Positions 35,535 to 44,632 of a DNA stretch of 64,000 nucleotides are shown piece after piece (within the stretch, counting starts at the first letter, position 1; every line of letters starts with the position of its first letter). The stretch is taken from contig NZ_JADDIU010000008.1 in the NCBI RefSeq assembly GCF_016464375.1, positions 108,637 through 172,636 on the forward strand. The letters are read 5' to 3'. This DNA comes from Bacillus renqingensis. Its GTDB lineage: Bacteria; Bacillota; Bacilli; Bacillales; Cytobacillaceae. The notes below the pieces were generated by a model. It searched no databases. It was given only the letters and a program-made list of their open reading frames with translations, and was not told where the DNA came from. The position numbers and the translations under genes were made by a program.

Positions 35535-36017
35535 ATGTTTAATTTTTTTAAAAAAGCAAAATCATTAGATATCTATGCCCCAGTAAGTGGAGAAATTATC
35601 CGGATTGAGGATGTCCCAGATCCGGTATTCAATCAAAAAATGATGGGCGAAGGGGCGGCCGTGATGCCAAACGGTGGAAACCTCGTTGCCCCGGTAAATG
35701 GAAAAGTGATTCAAGTTGCCCCTACGAAGCATGCCATTGGTCTGCTCGCCGAGGATGGAACAGAAATCCTCATTCATGTTGGATTAGAAACGGTTGCTTT
35801 AAATGGCGAAGGGTTTAAGCCTGCTGTTAAAGAAGGAGATAAAGTATCCGTTGGGCAGCTATTAATGGAGGTTGACTGGGATTATATTGGTGAACATGCC
35901 GCAAATACGGTTACACCGATTGTGATTACTAACAGCCAAGGCAGCGGCAAACAGTATGACTTAACAGAAGAAAAGACAGGTGTCGCGGGTGAAACGGTTA
36001 TCATTAGCGTAAAGTGA
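35535..36017 (+). CDS. PTS glucose-type EIIA domain protein (YpqE-like)
   Basis: 160 residues from ATG 35535, with AAAGGAG at 35519-35525; the longer upstream frame is leader RNA. It is a single EIIA-Glc domain with both active-site histidines, H66 (TKHAIGL) and H81 (ILIHVGLET, the phosphorylated one). It passes phosphate from HPr to a membrane EIICB. No permease gene is adjacent, so it probably serves sugar permeases encoded elsewhere that lack their own EIIA. The leader suggests glucose induction through GlcT. Confidence 0.9.
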   Translation: MFNFFKKAKSLDIYAPVSGEIIRIEDVPDPVFNQKMMGEGAAVMPNGGNLVAPVNGKVIQVAPTKHAIGLLAEDGTEILIHVGLETVALNGEGFKPAVKEGDKVSVGQLLMEVDWDYIGEHAANTVTPIVITNSQGSGKQYDLTEEKTGVAGETVIISVK

Positions 36018-36104
36018 CGATCAATCCAACTGGTGGTAGAAGATGGGTGCGGTTTTTCTGTTTTTAAACGAAAAACTAAAAAACAATAATAATTGAAGTT
36101 AAGT

Positions 36105-36132
36105 GCCAGTTCATTTTTGAACTGGCTTCTTG
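36105..36132 (+). terminator. Terminator of EIIA gene
   Basis: GCCAGTTCA (36105-36113) with TGAACTGGC (36118-36126), TTTT loop, then TTCTTGT. Confidence 0.75.
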
Positions 36133-36220
36133 TATGTGCAAGTACAGGGTTGGTTCAATGTTTCATCGTTTGTGCAACCTTTCAGTATGCAAAAGTACGT
36201 GATTTGGCGGTGTGATGTCA

Positions 36221-36253
36221 AACAACCGTCCAAGGCGGCCAGCGACGGTTGTT
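36221..36253. repeat. Isolated 10-bp inverted repeat
   Basis: AACAACCGTC (36221-36230) and GACGGTTGTT (36244-36253), perfect arms, GC-rich loop, no T run. It lies in the 363-bp gap before the methyltransferase gene, where I see no other feature and no real gene. Confidence 0.5.
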
Positions 36254-36380
36254 GCCCATTTATCGGTTGTTTTCTTTCTCTAAACTTCCGACAATCAGTA
36301 TACTTTCCGGTATTTTCGTGTCTTTTTTGAAAAATTGTATTATTCTATAGAATGAGTTGATGGTTGTTAGGAGTTTGTTT

Positions 36381-37001
36381 ATGAAGGAACATTATTATGA
36401 TAAATTGCTGAATATAAAAACGCGGGGAGACCTTATAGTGTGGTTAGCACAAAAGAGTTTACACTATCACCCTTATGAGCCAACACCTTACAGTGCGCTT
36501 GAAGTGTTATTTGGAAGTTATCAGTTGAAACCAAGTGATCGAGCGGTTGATTTTGGCTGTGGAAAAGGGCGGCTCAATTTCTACCTCCATTATTTTTTTC
36601 GTGCTAAGGTTGTAGGGATTGAAATGAATGAAACCCTGTACCAAGCGGCTATTGGAAATAGGGAGACGTATCGCAAGAAAACGAAAATCTCCCAAGATAA
36701 AATTAGTTTTCATTGCTGTCTGGCTGAGGAATATAAGATAGACCCATTAGACAATCGGTTTTATTTTTTTAATCCATTTTCTGTTCAGATTTTTAGGCGG
36801 ATCATAAATAACGTACTGGAATCGCTAGAGGCGGCGGAGCGGGATGTCGAACTAATCCTGTATTATCCATCGGAAGATTATATCTATTATTTAGAAAACG
36901 ATACCATCTTTGAATTAAAACAGGAAATCACCCTCCCGTACGATTATCCGCGCGATTCCAATGAACGATTTTTAATCTATCGGGTGTCAGGCACCATGTG
37001 A
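36381..37001 (+). CDS. Class I SAM-dependent methyltransferase
   Basis: 206 residues from ATG 36381 (AGGAG at 36369-36373). A Rossmann SAM site, VDFGCGKGRLNFYL, is followed by VVGIEMNE as the acidic loop. FFNPFS takes the place of the usual motif IV, a pattern of small uncharacterised Bacillus methyltransferases. Its last residues (VSGTM) and stop codon are supplied by a dispersed palindrome (36982-37026), so the native C-terminus was probably changed by insertion of that element. Substrate unknown. Confidence 0.8.
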   Translation: MKEHYYDKLLNIKTRGDLIVWLAQKSLHYHPYEPTPYSALEVLFGSYQLKPSDRAVDFGCGKGRLNFYLHYFFRAKVVGIEMNETLYQAAIGNRETYRKKTKISQDKISFHCCLAEEYKIDPLDNRFYFFNPFSVQIFRRIINNVLESLEAAERDVELILYYPSEDYIYYLENDTIFELKQEITLPYDYPRDSNERFLIYRVSGTM

Positions 37002-37026
37002 AAAATTCACATGGTGCCTGACACCC
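36982..37026. repeat. Palindromic repeat, family GGTGTCAGGCACC (long form)
   Basis: A perfect inverted repeat with 21-bp arms: GGGTGTCAGGCACCATGTGAA and its complement, separated by 3 bases. It includes the stop of the preceding gene and sits just before the DUF418 gene. A nearly identical copy is at 50916-50960. Confidence 0.9.
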
Positions 37027-37047
37027 ATCGTGGGGGTGATGGATTTG

Positions 37048-38031
37048 ATGAAAAGAATTGATACACTTGATTATCTGCGGGGGTTTGCCTTGATGGGGAT
37101 TATTTTGGTGAATGTTGGGTCTCTGTTGGCAGTTCCGCGTCCTGCATCCAATTCATTGGATGCTTCGTATTGGAAGCTTTTGTATTTGTTTGTGGAAGGT
37201 CGTTTTTATACGATTTTTACCTTCTTATTTGGGGTGGGATTCTATATATTTATGACCAGGGCCATTGCCAAAGGGAAGAACGGTTATCTCTTATTTATCA
37301 GGCGAATGACCGTGCTATTCATGTTTGGCTTAATCCACGTGATGTTTCACCCGGGAGAAGCGTTAACGGTTTATGCGATATCCGGTCTTATCATTTTGCC
37401 CTTTTATAAGGCTAATAGAGTTATGAATCTTATAGTTGGATTAATGATGCTGATTGTTTTTGGAATCTTTTCCATCAAAATCTTTATGGTCGTGCCACTC
37501 ATGCTTTTAGGAATTGCCGCAGGGCAATTTCGTGTGTTTGAAAACCTTCCGCAAAAAAGGATAGCTATTTTTACAGGAATCATGTTGTTCCTAAGTGTAG
37601 CAGGGCTACTTTATCAAGCGCAACTTGCACCAACGCAATTTGCTATGAAATCGGAACAATTTTACCTAGAGACACAGCCATTTTTTAGTACTGGGATTGG
37701 AATCGGCCCAATTGTCTCGGCGTTCTATGTTGGATGCCTCATGTTCCTTTTGCAGCATCGACCTTTTCAAAAACTATTTTCTCCGCTAAAAAACTATGGT
37801 CGGATGGCATTGACGAACTATGTATCGCAGACAGTCTTAATAGTAATAGCCGGAAACTGGTTCCATTTATTTGGCAGGATTACCTACCTACAATCTCTTT
37901 ATCTATGCCTAATGATATATGTCATCCAGCTTGTTTTCAGTGTCCTATGGCTGCGATATTTTCGATTCGGTCCTTTGGAATGGGTGTGGCGGATGGCAAC
38001 CTATTTGGAAATTCCACCGATGCGTAGGTAG
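37048..38031 (+). CDS. DUF418-family membrane protein
   Basis: 327 residues from ATG 37048 (GGGGGTGA 8 bases upstream). The opening MKRIDTLDYLRGFALMGIILVN is the standard DUF418 start, and the C-terminus (about 245-320, PLKNYGRMALTNYVSQT and FGPLEWVWRMATY) is the DUF418 domain. Nine or ten membrane helices are visible. The family is related to acyltransferase-3-like membrane proteins but has no assigned reaction. Single gene, no operon partner. Confidence 0.85.
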   Translation: MKRIDTLDYLRGFALMGIILVNVGSLLAVPRPASNSLDASYWKLLYLFVEGRFYTIFTFLFGVGFYIFMTRAIAKGKNGYLLFIRRMTVLFMFGLIHVMFHPGEALTVYAISGLIILPFYKANRVMNLIVGLMMLIVFGIFSIKIFMVVPLMLLGIAAGQFRVFENLPQKRIAIFTGIMLFLSVAGLLYQAQLAPTQFAMKSEQFYLETQPFFSTGIGIGPIVSAFYVGCLMFLLQHRPFQKLFSPLKNYGRMALTNYVSQTVLIVIAGNWFHLFGRITYLQSLYLCLMIYVIQLVFSVLWLRYFRFGPLEWVWRMATYLEIPPMRR

Positions 38032-38065
38032 TTCGTCACACATCGGTGTAAAAAACCAAGGAATA

Positions 38066-38551
38066 TTATTTTTTAAGCTTCACCTCATGTTCCTTTGCTA
38101 GTTTTTCCAATTTTGTCCGGTATTCCCGGATTTGCTTGCGGGCATCAGCTAATATGTCATTTGCCTCATGGATTAAATTGACATCCTGCTCCTCTAGAGC
38201 CTGTTTTATTTTGGTAAAAGCCTTGAATTGAATATCAGCCCCTTCTATATAAAGCTCGTGAATTTTTCTTACCTCATCCGTTTTAATTTTTACTGCATCC
38301 AGTTCTTTAATCAATTCATTATAGTTAGGGATAACATCGTTCATCAAGGCATCATATAGTGTTTGGTCATCCGTATAATTTGCTCCTGTCACCCCTTCAT
38401 AAGCAGATATTGCCTTTTTTTCAAATTTCGCTGCATCCTTCATTTCTTTGTTTACATAATTAAGTAAGTCATCCTTTACAGGATCTCCGCCACAGCCGCT
38501 AAGGAAGACCATCGTTAGAAAAAGAAATGCTGCTGCTATCCCTTTTTTCAA
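38066..38551 (-). CDS. Predicted lipoprotein
   Basis: 161 residues. Signal peptide MKKGIAAAFLFLTMVFLSGC with lipobox LSGC (Cys20). The rest is almost entirely helical and charged, with a coiled-coil tendency (KIKQALEEQDVNLIHEAND, then KQIREYRTKLEKLAKEHE). It may be anchored on the outer face of the membrane. Bacilli have several such cell-envelope lipoproteins; I do not recognise the family firmly. AGGGGGTGG lies before the start. Confidence 0.75.
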   Translation of the reverse strand: MKKGIAAAFLFLTMVFLSGCGGDPVKDDLLNYVNKEMKDAAKFEKKAISAYEGVTGANYTDDQTLYDALMNDVIPNYNELIKELDAVKIKTDEVRKIHELYIEGADIQFKAFTKIKQALEEQDVNLIHEANDILADARKQIREYRTKLEKLAKEHEVKLKK

Positions 38552-38772
38552 TCATACCACCCCCTAATTTGAATGTATGAGGGGCTGGAAGTCCAATATG
38601 TGCAGTAAATTTTTGTAGAGGAAATTTCTTACAAAGCCGTTACACGCCACCATTCACTATGAAAAGTAAGTCGGTGTGAGCAGCGCTAAGTGACCACTAC
38701 AAAAGATTAAAATCATCCCCTTTTCGGCGCTTCCGATCCCTATTTCATGCGGCAGCAATCAAGAAAATCAAT

Positions 38773-38787
38773 TGATAGAAATTCTCA
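38773..38787. promoter_or_regulatory. Fur box, upstream copy (weaker)
   Basis: TGATAGAAATTCTCA fits the 7-1-7 Fur pattern (TGATAAT-N-ATTATCA) with three mismatches. It lies upstream of the -35 box. Confidence 0.5.
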
Positions 38788-38795
38788 TTTAGTCA

Positions 38796-38823
38796 TTGAC
38801 TTAAAAAGAATCGATGTTATAAT
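38796..38823 (+). promoter_or_regulatory. Sigma-A promoter of the siderophore transporter operon
   Basis: TTGACT (38796-38801), 16 bp, TATAAT (38818-38823). Fur boxes lie on both sides. The 350-bp gap 38552-38901 holds this promoter region and no gene. Confidence 0.75.
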
Positions 38824-38841
38824 CGACATTGTAAGGGTAAT

Positions 38842-38856
38842 TGATAATGATTTTCA
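38842..38856. promoter_or_regulatory. Fur box, downstream copy (strong)
   Basis: TGATAATGATTTTCA matches the 7-1-7 consensus TGATAAT-N-ATTATCA at all but one position and covers the region just after the transcription start, a repressing position. Confidence 0.85.
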
Positions 38857-38901
38857 ATGTCACTAATAAAAAGCTAGAAAACGAGAAATGTTGGGGACGC
38901 C

Positions 38902-39852
38902 ATGAAGATAAAATATTTATTAGCTGCATTATTTGTATTATCCGTTGCATCGTTGTTTGTTGGGGTTAGCAGTATATCTCCCATGGATTTACTGAACATT
39001 CAATCCGAGGAAACACAAATATTTTTGATTAGTCGGCTGCCAAGGCTTGTCGCGATTTTACTTGCGGGGGCAGGAATGAGTATTTCAGGATTGATCATGC
39101 AGCAATTGAGTCGAAATAAATTTGTTTCACCTACAACGGCTGGGACATTAGATGCAACCAAACTGGGAATCCTTGTCTCCATGTTGCTGTTTGCAAATGC
39201 AACTAGCTTGGAGAAAATGGCCATCGCTTTTGTTTTTGCCCTTGCCGGGACATTTTTGTTCATGCAGATTCTAGACCGCATTAAATTTAAAGATGCGATT
39301 TTTATTCCGCTGGTTGGACTGATGTTCGGTAATATTTTGTCTTCCGTTACGACCTTTTTTGCTTACCGGGCGGATGTCATTCAAAATATGTCGGCATGGC
39401 TCCAAGGCGATTTTTCCATGATTATGAAAGGCCGGTATGAACTACTGTACATAAGTGTTCCGATAATGGTTCTGGCTTATTTTTATGCTAACCGCTTTAC
39501 AGTAGCAGGAATGGGGGAGGATTTTTCAAAAAATTTAGGGCTTGCTTATCGGCGAATTGTCAATATTGGCTTAATCCTTGTTGCCCTGATTACCGCAACA
39601 GTCGTTTTAACAGTGGGGACGATTCCTTTTCTAGGCTTAATTATTCCTAACATTATCTCGATTTTTAAAGGTGACCATTTACAAAAAACATTGCCGCATA
39701 CCGCACTGCTTGGTGCTATATTTCTTCTGGTATGTGATATATTAGGGCGGGTCATTATCTATCCGTATGAGATTTCGATCAGTCTCATGGTTGGCGTTAT
39801 CGGCAGCGGCATTTTCCTTTATCTCCTATTTAGGAGGAAGGCCTATGCGTAA
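38902..39852 (+). CDS. yclN: Siderophore ABC permease (YclN-like, petrobactin type)
   Basis: 316 residues, FecCD family with about nine membrane helices. PRLVAILLAGAGMSISGLIMQQLSRNKFVSPTTAGT is the family signature near residue 46. Gene order permease-permease-ATPase-binding protein and the sequences match B. subtilis yclNOPQ, the petrobactin importer. The start is inferred from ATG with weak TTGGGGA upstream. It overlaps the next gene by 8 bp. Expression is controlled by iron through the Fur boxes. Confidence 0.9.
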   Translation: MKIKYLLAALFVLSVASLFVGVSSISPMDLLNIQSEETQIFLISRLPRLVAILLAGAGMSISGLIMQQLSRNKFVSPTTAGTLDATKLGILVSMLLFANATSLEKMAIAFVFALAGTFLFMQILDRIKFKDAIFIPLVGLMFGNILSSVTTFFAYRADVIQNMSAWLQGDFSMIMKGRYELLYISVPIMVLAYFYANRFTVAGMGEDFSKNLGLAYRRIVNIGLILVALITATVVLTVGTIPFLGLIIPNIISIFKGDHLQKTLPHTALLGAIFLLVCDILGRVIIYPYEISISLMVGVIGSGIFLYLLFRRKAYA

Positions 39853-40795
39853 CTCCATCAAAATGGCGATTCTTGTAGTGATCGCTGCAGGATGTTGTGC
39901 CATCTACCTATTTCATGATTTAAACGGCAGCTTTGATTATGCATTGCCAAGGCGTGCGGTTAAAGTGATTGCTATGGTAATTACAGGCTTTACGATTGCC
40001 TATGCAACCGTTGTTTTTCAAACCATCACCCATAACCGAATTTTAACACCGAGCATTATGGGGCTTGATTCACTTTATTTGCTGTTACAAACGTTAATTA
40101 TTTTCTTCTTAGGCTCCGGTCATATGATCGCCGTCAATAAACAGGTGAACTTTTTAGTATCTGTTGCCGTTATGATTGTGTTTGCTCTCTTGCTCTATCG
40201 CTTTTTATTCAAAAAGGGCGACCAATCGATTTACTTTTTATTACTCGTTGGGATCATAATTGGAACGTTTTTTTCTAGTATTTCAACTTTTTTCCAAGTG
40301 TTGATTGATCCAAATGAGTTTCAGATTGTTCAAGACCGGATGTTTGCGAGTTTTAATAATATCAACTCAGACCTTGTGTGGTTGTCGCTTATTATTGTTG
40401 GGGTTGTGATGATTTATGCCTGGCGCTTCGTCAAATATTTGGATGTGTTGTCGCTCGGCCGGGAGACGGCCATCAACTTAGGCGTTCCCTATGACTCTAT
40501 CGTCAAAAAAATGCTTATTATTGTCGCTGTGTTTATTTCCATCTCGACGGCACTTGTCGGTCCGATTACCTTTTTTGGTTTAATTGTCGCCAATTTATCG
40601 TATCAATTTTTCAAAAGCTATAAACATCGGATTTTGATCAGTGGTGCGATTGTCATGAGTATTATTGCTTTGGTCGGTGGACAATGGGTGGTTGAGCGGG
40701 TGTTTACCTTTTCTACCACGCTCAGTGTCATTATCAATTTCATCGGCGGGGTGTATTTCATCTATTTACTATTGAAAGAGAGGAATGCTGGATGA
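39845..40795 (+). CDS. yclO: Siderophore ABC permease (YclO-like)
   Basis: 316 residues from ATG 39845 (AGGAAGG just upstream, inside the end of yclN). FecCD family: KVIAMVITGFTIAYATVVFQTITHNRILTPSIMGLDSLY near residue 38. It pairs with YclN as the transmembrane heterodimer. Its stop overlaps the ATPase start by 4 bp (ATGA). Confidence 0.9.
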   Translation: MRNSIKMAILVVIAAGCCAIYLFHDLNGSFDYALPRRAVKVIAMVITGFTIAYATVVFQTITHNRILTPSIMGLDSLYLLLQTLIIFFLGSGHMIAVNKQVNFLVSVAVMIVFALLLYRFLFKKGDQSIYFLLLVGIIIGTFFSSISTFFQVLIDPNEFQIVQDRMFASFNNINSDLVWLSLIIVGVVMIYAWRFVKYLDVLSLGRETAINLGVPYDSIVKKMLIIVAVFISISTALVGPITFFGLIVANLSYQFFKSYKHRILISGAIVMSIIALVGGQWVVERVFTFSTTLSVIINFIGGVYFIYLLLKERNAG

Positions 40796-41553
40796 TTCAA
40801 GTGGTTTCGCTGTCAAAGTTTTATGGAAAAAAGGCAGTTGTTGAGGATGTTTCAGTTACGATTCAGCCGCGAAAAATCACCTCGTTTATCGGACCGAATG
40901 GGGCGGGAAAGTCGACATTGCTCTCCATGGTCAGCCGGCTGCTTGATGCCGATACCGGGGAAGTGCTGATTGACAAGTCCGATGCCAAGAAAATGAAATC
41001 GAATGATTTTGCTAAAAGGGTCTCGATTTTGAAACAGTCTAATTATATGAATGTCCGCCTCACCATTCGGGAACTCGTTTCCTTCGGCCGTTTTCCGTAC
41101 TCAAAGGGTCGGCTGACAGATGAGGATGAACGGATTGTCGACCAATCACTTGAATATATGCACTTAACCGATATGCAGGAGCGATACTTGGATGAGTTAT
41201 CGGGAGGGCAGCGCCAGCGGGCGTTCATCGCTATGGTAATTGCCCAGGATACGGAGTATATTTTGCTCGATGAACCGTTAAACAATCTGGACATGAAACA
41301 TTCTGTTCAGATTATGAAAATCCTGCGCCGGCTTGTCGATGAGCTTGGGAAAACCGTTGTCATCGTCCTTCATGACATTAACTTTGCCTCTGTCTATTCC
41401 GATTGGATTGTTGCGATGAAGGATGGCAAGGTAGTGAAGAATGGTCCGACCGAAGAAATTATTCAATCGGAGTCTTTAAAGGAAATTTATGATATGGATA
41501 TTCCAATTCAGAAAATGGAAGGCTGCCGCATTTGTGTTTATTTTAATTCATAA
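40792..41553 (+). CDS. yclP: Siderophore ABC ATPase (YclP-like)
   Basis: 253 residues. Walker A GPNGAGKST at about 35-43, signature LSGGQRQRAFIAM, Walker B YILLDEPLNNLDMKH, switch H in VVIVLHDINF. It belongs to the FepC/FhuC class of iron-siderophore ATPases and energises YclN-YclO. ATGA overlap with yclO shows translational coupling. Confidence 0.92.
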   Translation: MIQVVSLSKFYGKKAVVEDVSVTIQPRKITSFIGPNGAGKSTLLSMVSRLLDADTGEVLIDKSDAKKMKSNDFAKRVSILKQSNYMNVRLTIRELVSFGRFPYSKGRLTDEDERIVDQSLEYMHLTDMQERYLDELSGGQRQRAFIAMVIAQDTEYILLDEPLNNLDMKHSVQIMKILRRLVDELGKTVVIVLHDINFASVYSDWIVAMKDGKVVKNGPTEEIIQSESLKEIYDMDIPIQKMEGCRICVYFNS

Positions 41554-41574
41554 AACTTAAGGGGAGATTTACGG

Positions 41575-42528
41575 ATGAGAAAATGGAGTTTACTAAGCAT
41601 TATTTTTTCGATTATCCTTGTGCTGGCTGCTTGTGGCAATGGGGCAAAGGATGAAGGCAAGGCTGAAAAGGCTTCGGGGAGCAAAGCTACAGCTGAGAAA
41701 ATCACGGTAGACCATAAATATGGCAAGGCTGATGTTGAGAAAAATCCTAAAAAGGTGGTCGTGTTTGATTTCGGAATCCTTGATACTCTAGATGAGCTTG
41801 GGGTGGAAGTGACAGGCGTTCCGCAAACAACAATTCCAAAATATTTAAAAAAATATGCGGATAAAAAATATACAAATGTTGGGAGCTTGAAGGAGCCTGA
41901 TTTTGAAGCGGTACAGGCCTTGAAGCCGGATGTGATTTTTATCTCTGGACGTCAGGCGGATTTATACGATCAATTTGCTGAAATTGCACCAACGGTATTT
42001 ATTGAAACTGACTATGCACATTATATGGATTCCTTCAAGAAAAACATGAAGCTGGTCGGTGAAATTTTTGGAAAAGAAGATCAGGTTGCAGCTAAATTAA
42101 AAGAGATTGACTCAACCGTTGCAAAAGTCCATAAGGAAGCTTCGGAAGCAAATAAAAAGGCATTGGTTGTTATGGCCAACGAAGGAAAAGTGAGCGCCTT
42201 TGGACCAAGTTCTCGCTTTGGCATCATCCATGATGTGTATGGCTTCAAACCAGCTGATGAGAAAATTGAAGTTTCGACCCATGGACAGAGCGTTACCTTC
42301 GAATACATTATGGAGAAAAATCCAGACGTATTGTTTGTCATTGACCGCAACGTCGCAATTGGCGGCGAATCCGGCGCCAAGAATACGATCGAAAACGATC
42401 TCGTCAAGAAAACGAACGCCTATAAAAACAACAAAATCATCTACCTAAACGCCGATACATGGTACCTCAGCGGCGGCGGTTTAAAATCCGTCAAACTCAT
42501 GGCAGACGAAATCGAAGCAGCCCTATAA
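41575..42528 (+). CDS. yclQ: Siderophore-binding lipoprotein (YclQ-like)
   Basis: 317 residues. Signal peptide with lipobox VLAAC (Cys20), then an alanine/lysine-rich linker and a type-III periplasmic-binding fold (PKKVVVFDFGILDTLDELGVEVTGVP; LKPDVIFISGRQ). B. subtilis YclQ binds petrobactin and its precursor dihydroxybenzoate. It begins 21 bp after the ATPase with AAGGGGAG. A strong terminator follows the operon. Confidence 0.9.
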   Translation: MRKWSLLSIIFSIILVLAACGNGAKDEGKAEKASGSKATAEKITVDHKYGKADVEKNPKKVVVFDFGILDTLDELGVEVTGVPQTTIPKYLKKYADKKYTNVGSLKEPDFEAVQALKPDVIFISGRQADLYDQFAEIAPTVFIETDYAHYMDSFKKNMKLVGEIFGKEDQVAAKLKEIDSTVAKVHKEASEANKKALVVMANEGKVSAFGPSSRFGIIHDVYGFKPADEKIEVSTHGQSVTFEYIMEKNPDVLFVIDRNVAIGGESGAKNTIENDLVKKTNAYKNNKIIYLNADTWYLSGGGLKSVKLMADEIEAAL

Positions 42529-42532
42529 TTTT

Positions 42533-42545
42533 GGTGTCAGGCACC
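42533..42545. repeat. GGTGTCAGGCACC repeat (short form)
   Basis: GGTGTCAGGCACC begins 5 bases after the yclQ stop and leads into the terminator hairpin at 42565-42591. Confidence 0.75.
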
Positions 42546-42564
42546 ACAAAAAGACATTAGACCA

Positions 42565-42593
42565 AAAATGTCCACCTCAGGTGGACATTTTTC
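42565..42593 (+). terminator. Terminator of the yclNOPQ operon
   Basis: AAAATGTCCACC (42565-42576) with GGTGGACATTTT (42580-42591), perfect 12-bp stem with TCA loop, then TTCC. It resembles the TGGACA half of the dispersed repeat family. Confidence 0.85.
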
Positions 42594-42674
42594 CTTTTAA
42601 TGGTGATTTTGCCAAAGATAGATTGTTAATAAGCTGGTAGATGATCAATGGTTATAGTTAGGGAACCCTTTTTT

Positions 42675-42687
42675 GCGGTGCCTGACA
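42675..42687. repeat. GGTGCCTGACA repeat (partial)
   Basis: CGGTGCCTGACAG, an imperfect copy of the family core directly after the ykuK stop. Confidence 0.55.
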
Positions 42688-42688
42688 G

Positions 42689-43270
42689 CTATTTTGTGTA
42701 GCGGTTGGCGTAGCTTGAGGCGACGAAGGCGTTTGGTTTGATTTTGGGCTCAACGCCCATGGATTCCATCCTTGTGACCATTTCCTTGACGAATTCACTA
42801 GTTTTATTTCTTTTTCCTGCGCCGATGTCGATATGTCCTTCCATCGTGAAGGTGGCTCCTTTGTATAGGTGGGGCAATACAATTTCAATCAGTTCGTTTT
42901 TTCTTTCTTCGGTGAACAATGCCACAATCTCCTCGGTTAATGATAATTCGAAGGAAATCCTCTCGTGTAACTGGGTCATTTTTCGAGGAACAACCATTTT
43001 TTCAATACAAGCCCATACGCCTTTTCCCTCATTTTGAATCACAATTCCCGTAATGAACACAGTCTCCTGTTTGTGTACCTGGGAGTCGGTTCCTACCATT
43101 AAACGAAAATGACTGCACGGGTCATTATTCATAAATTCAACAATCTGCTTGAAAACCTGCTCAAATGACATTCCATTCTCTTGAAGATTGTTAAACACGT
43201 GGCTCCTAGGCCTGGGATTCTTCATAATAGAAACACCACATCTTTCCCTTCTTGTTAAAAATTCCATCAT
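42689..43270 (-). CDS. ykuK: YkuK family RNase H-like protein (DUF458)
   Basis: 193 residues from ATG 43270 (AGGAG 8 bases upstream). It matches the YkuK/DUF458 family: FRLMVGTDSQVHKQETVFITGIVI carries the first acidic residue of an RNase H-like fold, HERISFELSLTEEI the second, and EGHIDIGAGKRNKT the third region. B. subtilis YkuK has no assigned substrate. Just after the stop (42676-42687) lies another copy of the GGTGCCTGACA repeat. Confidence 0.88.
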   Translation of the reverse strand: MMEFLTRRERCGVSIMKNPRPRSHVFNNLQENGMSFEQVFKQIVEFMNNDPCSHFRLMVGTDSQVHKQETVFITGIVIQNEGKGVWACIEKMVVPRKMTQLHERISFELSLTEEIVALFTEERKNELIEIVLPHLYKGATFTMEGHIDIGAGKRNKTSEFVKEMVTRMESMGVEPKIKPNAFVASSYANRYTK

Positions 43271-43331
43271 AATTCCCACTCCTATTTTATGGAAGGGATC
43301 TATTTGGTATGCAACGATAATGGTGACTTAT

Positions 43332-43383
43332 GGTGTCAGGCACCACTCGTGGACAATTGTCCGCCCTGAGTGGACAATTCTCC
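43332..43383. repeat. GGTGTCAGGCACC repeat with TGGACA palindromes
   Basis: GGTGTCAGGCACC (43332-43344) is followed by CTCGTGGACAATTGTCCG and then GAGTGGACAATTCTCC, the composite form of the family. It is in the gap between ykuK and psuK. Confidence 0.8.
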
Positions 43384-43522
43384 TTTTTCTGGTATTTTGA
43401 ATTTCCTTCTGTTAATTTGTTTACGTTAAGAGAAAGGAATGTTGACAGGTAGAATGTTAAGGAGTACAATTTAAACATAAGTTTGATTGATAAACATAAG
43501 TTTATGGAAGCGGGGTGAGAAT

Positions 43523-44632
43523 TTGTCTGAAAGAATGACTGAGAAAGAGCAGTTGATTTTTGATTTAATTCGAAACAATCCCTATATTTCACAGCAGGAG
43601 CTTGCTGAGGCGGTGGGATTGTCACGTCCTTCGGTTGCTAATATGATTTCTGGTCTGACCAGAAAAGGGCATATTTTAGGGAGGGCCTATATTTTAAACG
43701 ATTCACAGCAAATTGTTTGTATTGGCGGGGCTAACTTAGATCGTAAATTCCAAGTGAAAAATAAAGCTCAGCTGGGGACATCTAATCCGATTAAGTCGAT
43801 GAAAAGTGTCGGCGGTGTAGCCCGAAATGTTGCAGAAAACTTGGGGCGGCTTGGGCAGGATGTTACCTTATTAACGACATGTGGCGCGGACAGTGATTGG
43901 TCCTTCATTGAAGAGTCATCAAAGGTTTTTATGAATCTAGACCAAGTGACGAAAATCCCGGGAGCGGCAACAGGTTCTTATACCGCCGTAATAGATACCA
44001 ATGGAGAAATGATCATCGCCTTAGCTGATATGGAGGTGTATGAAGCCCTTTCGCCAGAGCTGCTCTCACAACAAGAAGCATTATTAAATCGGGCAAAATG
44101 CATCATCGCTGATTTAAACTGTCCAAAAGAGACGCTTCAGTTTTTATGTTATTATGCTAAAAAACATGACAGACCACTCGTATTAATTCCGGTTTCATCC
44201 CCAAAAATGGAACGGCTGCCCGACGACTTAAGCGGTGTGACATGGTTAATAACCAACAGGGATGAATCGGAAACGTATTTTAAGGCAAAAATTTCCAATC
44301 ATCAAGAGTGGAAGCAGGCGATTGAGAAATGGCTTTCGCTGGGGATAGCCAATGTCGTGATTACAAATGGTAAAAAAGGATCGATGCTAGGCAATAAGGA
44401 AGAAGGGATTTATTATGTTCCTTCCATTGAAACAAAGGATGTCGTTGACGTTACCGGTGCCGGAGATGCCTTTTCAGCGGCTGTTATTTATTCATGGCTG
44501 GAGGGAAAAAATTTAAGCCAAATCGGCAGGGCCGGGACAATTAACGCTTCAAAAACATTGCAATCAGCCTATACTGTTCGTCAGGATTTATCAGCAGCAC
44601 AATTACAACAAGACTTGGAGGAATTATCATGA
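43523..44632 (+). CDS. psuK: Pseudouridine kinase, HTH-PfkB type
   Basis: 369 residues from TTG 43523, with GGGGTGAG 5 bases upstream. An N-terminal winged helix ([30 protein letters not shown]) precedes a ribokinase/PfkB domain with N-terminal GGANLDRKF, and the ATP/anion-hole motif [13 protein letters not shown] near residue 320. The next gene, psuG, overlaps by 4 bp. Together they phosphorylate pseudouridine and cleave the phosphate to uracil and ribose-5-phosphate. The HTH suggests DNA binding, perhaps autoregulation. Confidence 0.88.
   Translation: MSERMTEKEQLIFDLIRNNPYISQQELAEAVGLSRPSVANMISGLTRKGHILGRAYILNDSQQIVCIGGANLDRKFQVKNKAQLGTSNPIKSMKSVGGVARNVAENLGRLGQDVTLLTTCGADSDWSFIEESSKVFMNLDQVTKIPGAATGSYTAVIDTNGEMIIALADMEVYEALSPELLSQQEALLNRAKCIIADLNCPKETLQFLCYYAKKHDRPLVLIPVSSPKMERLPDDLSGVTWLITNRDESETYFKAKISNHQEWKQAIEKWLSLGIANVVITNGKKGSMLGNKEEGIYYVPSIETKDVVDVTGAGDAFSAAVIYSWLEGKNLSQIGRAGTINASKTLQSAYTVRQDLSAAQLQQDLEELS

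Noticed and set aside
36130..36330. 66-codon plus-strand frame after the EIIA terminator
   Set aside because: Starts inside the terminator tail, has no ribosome binding site and contains the isolated hairpin.
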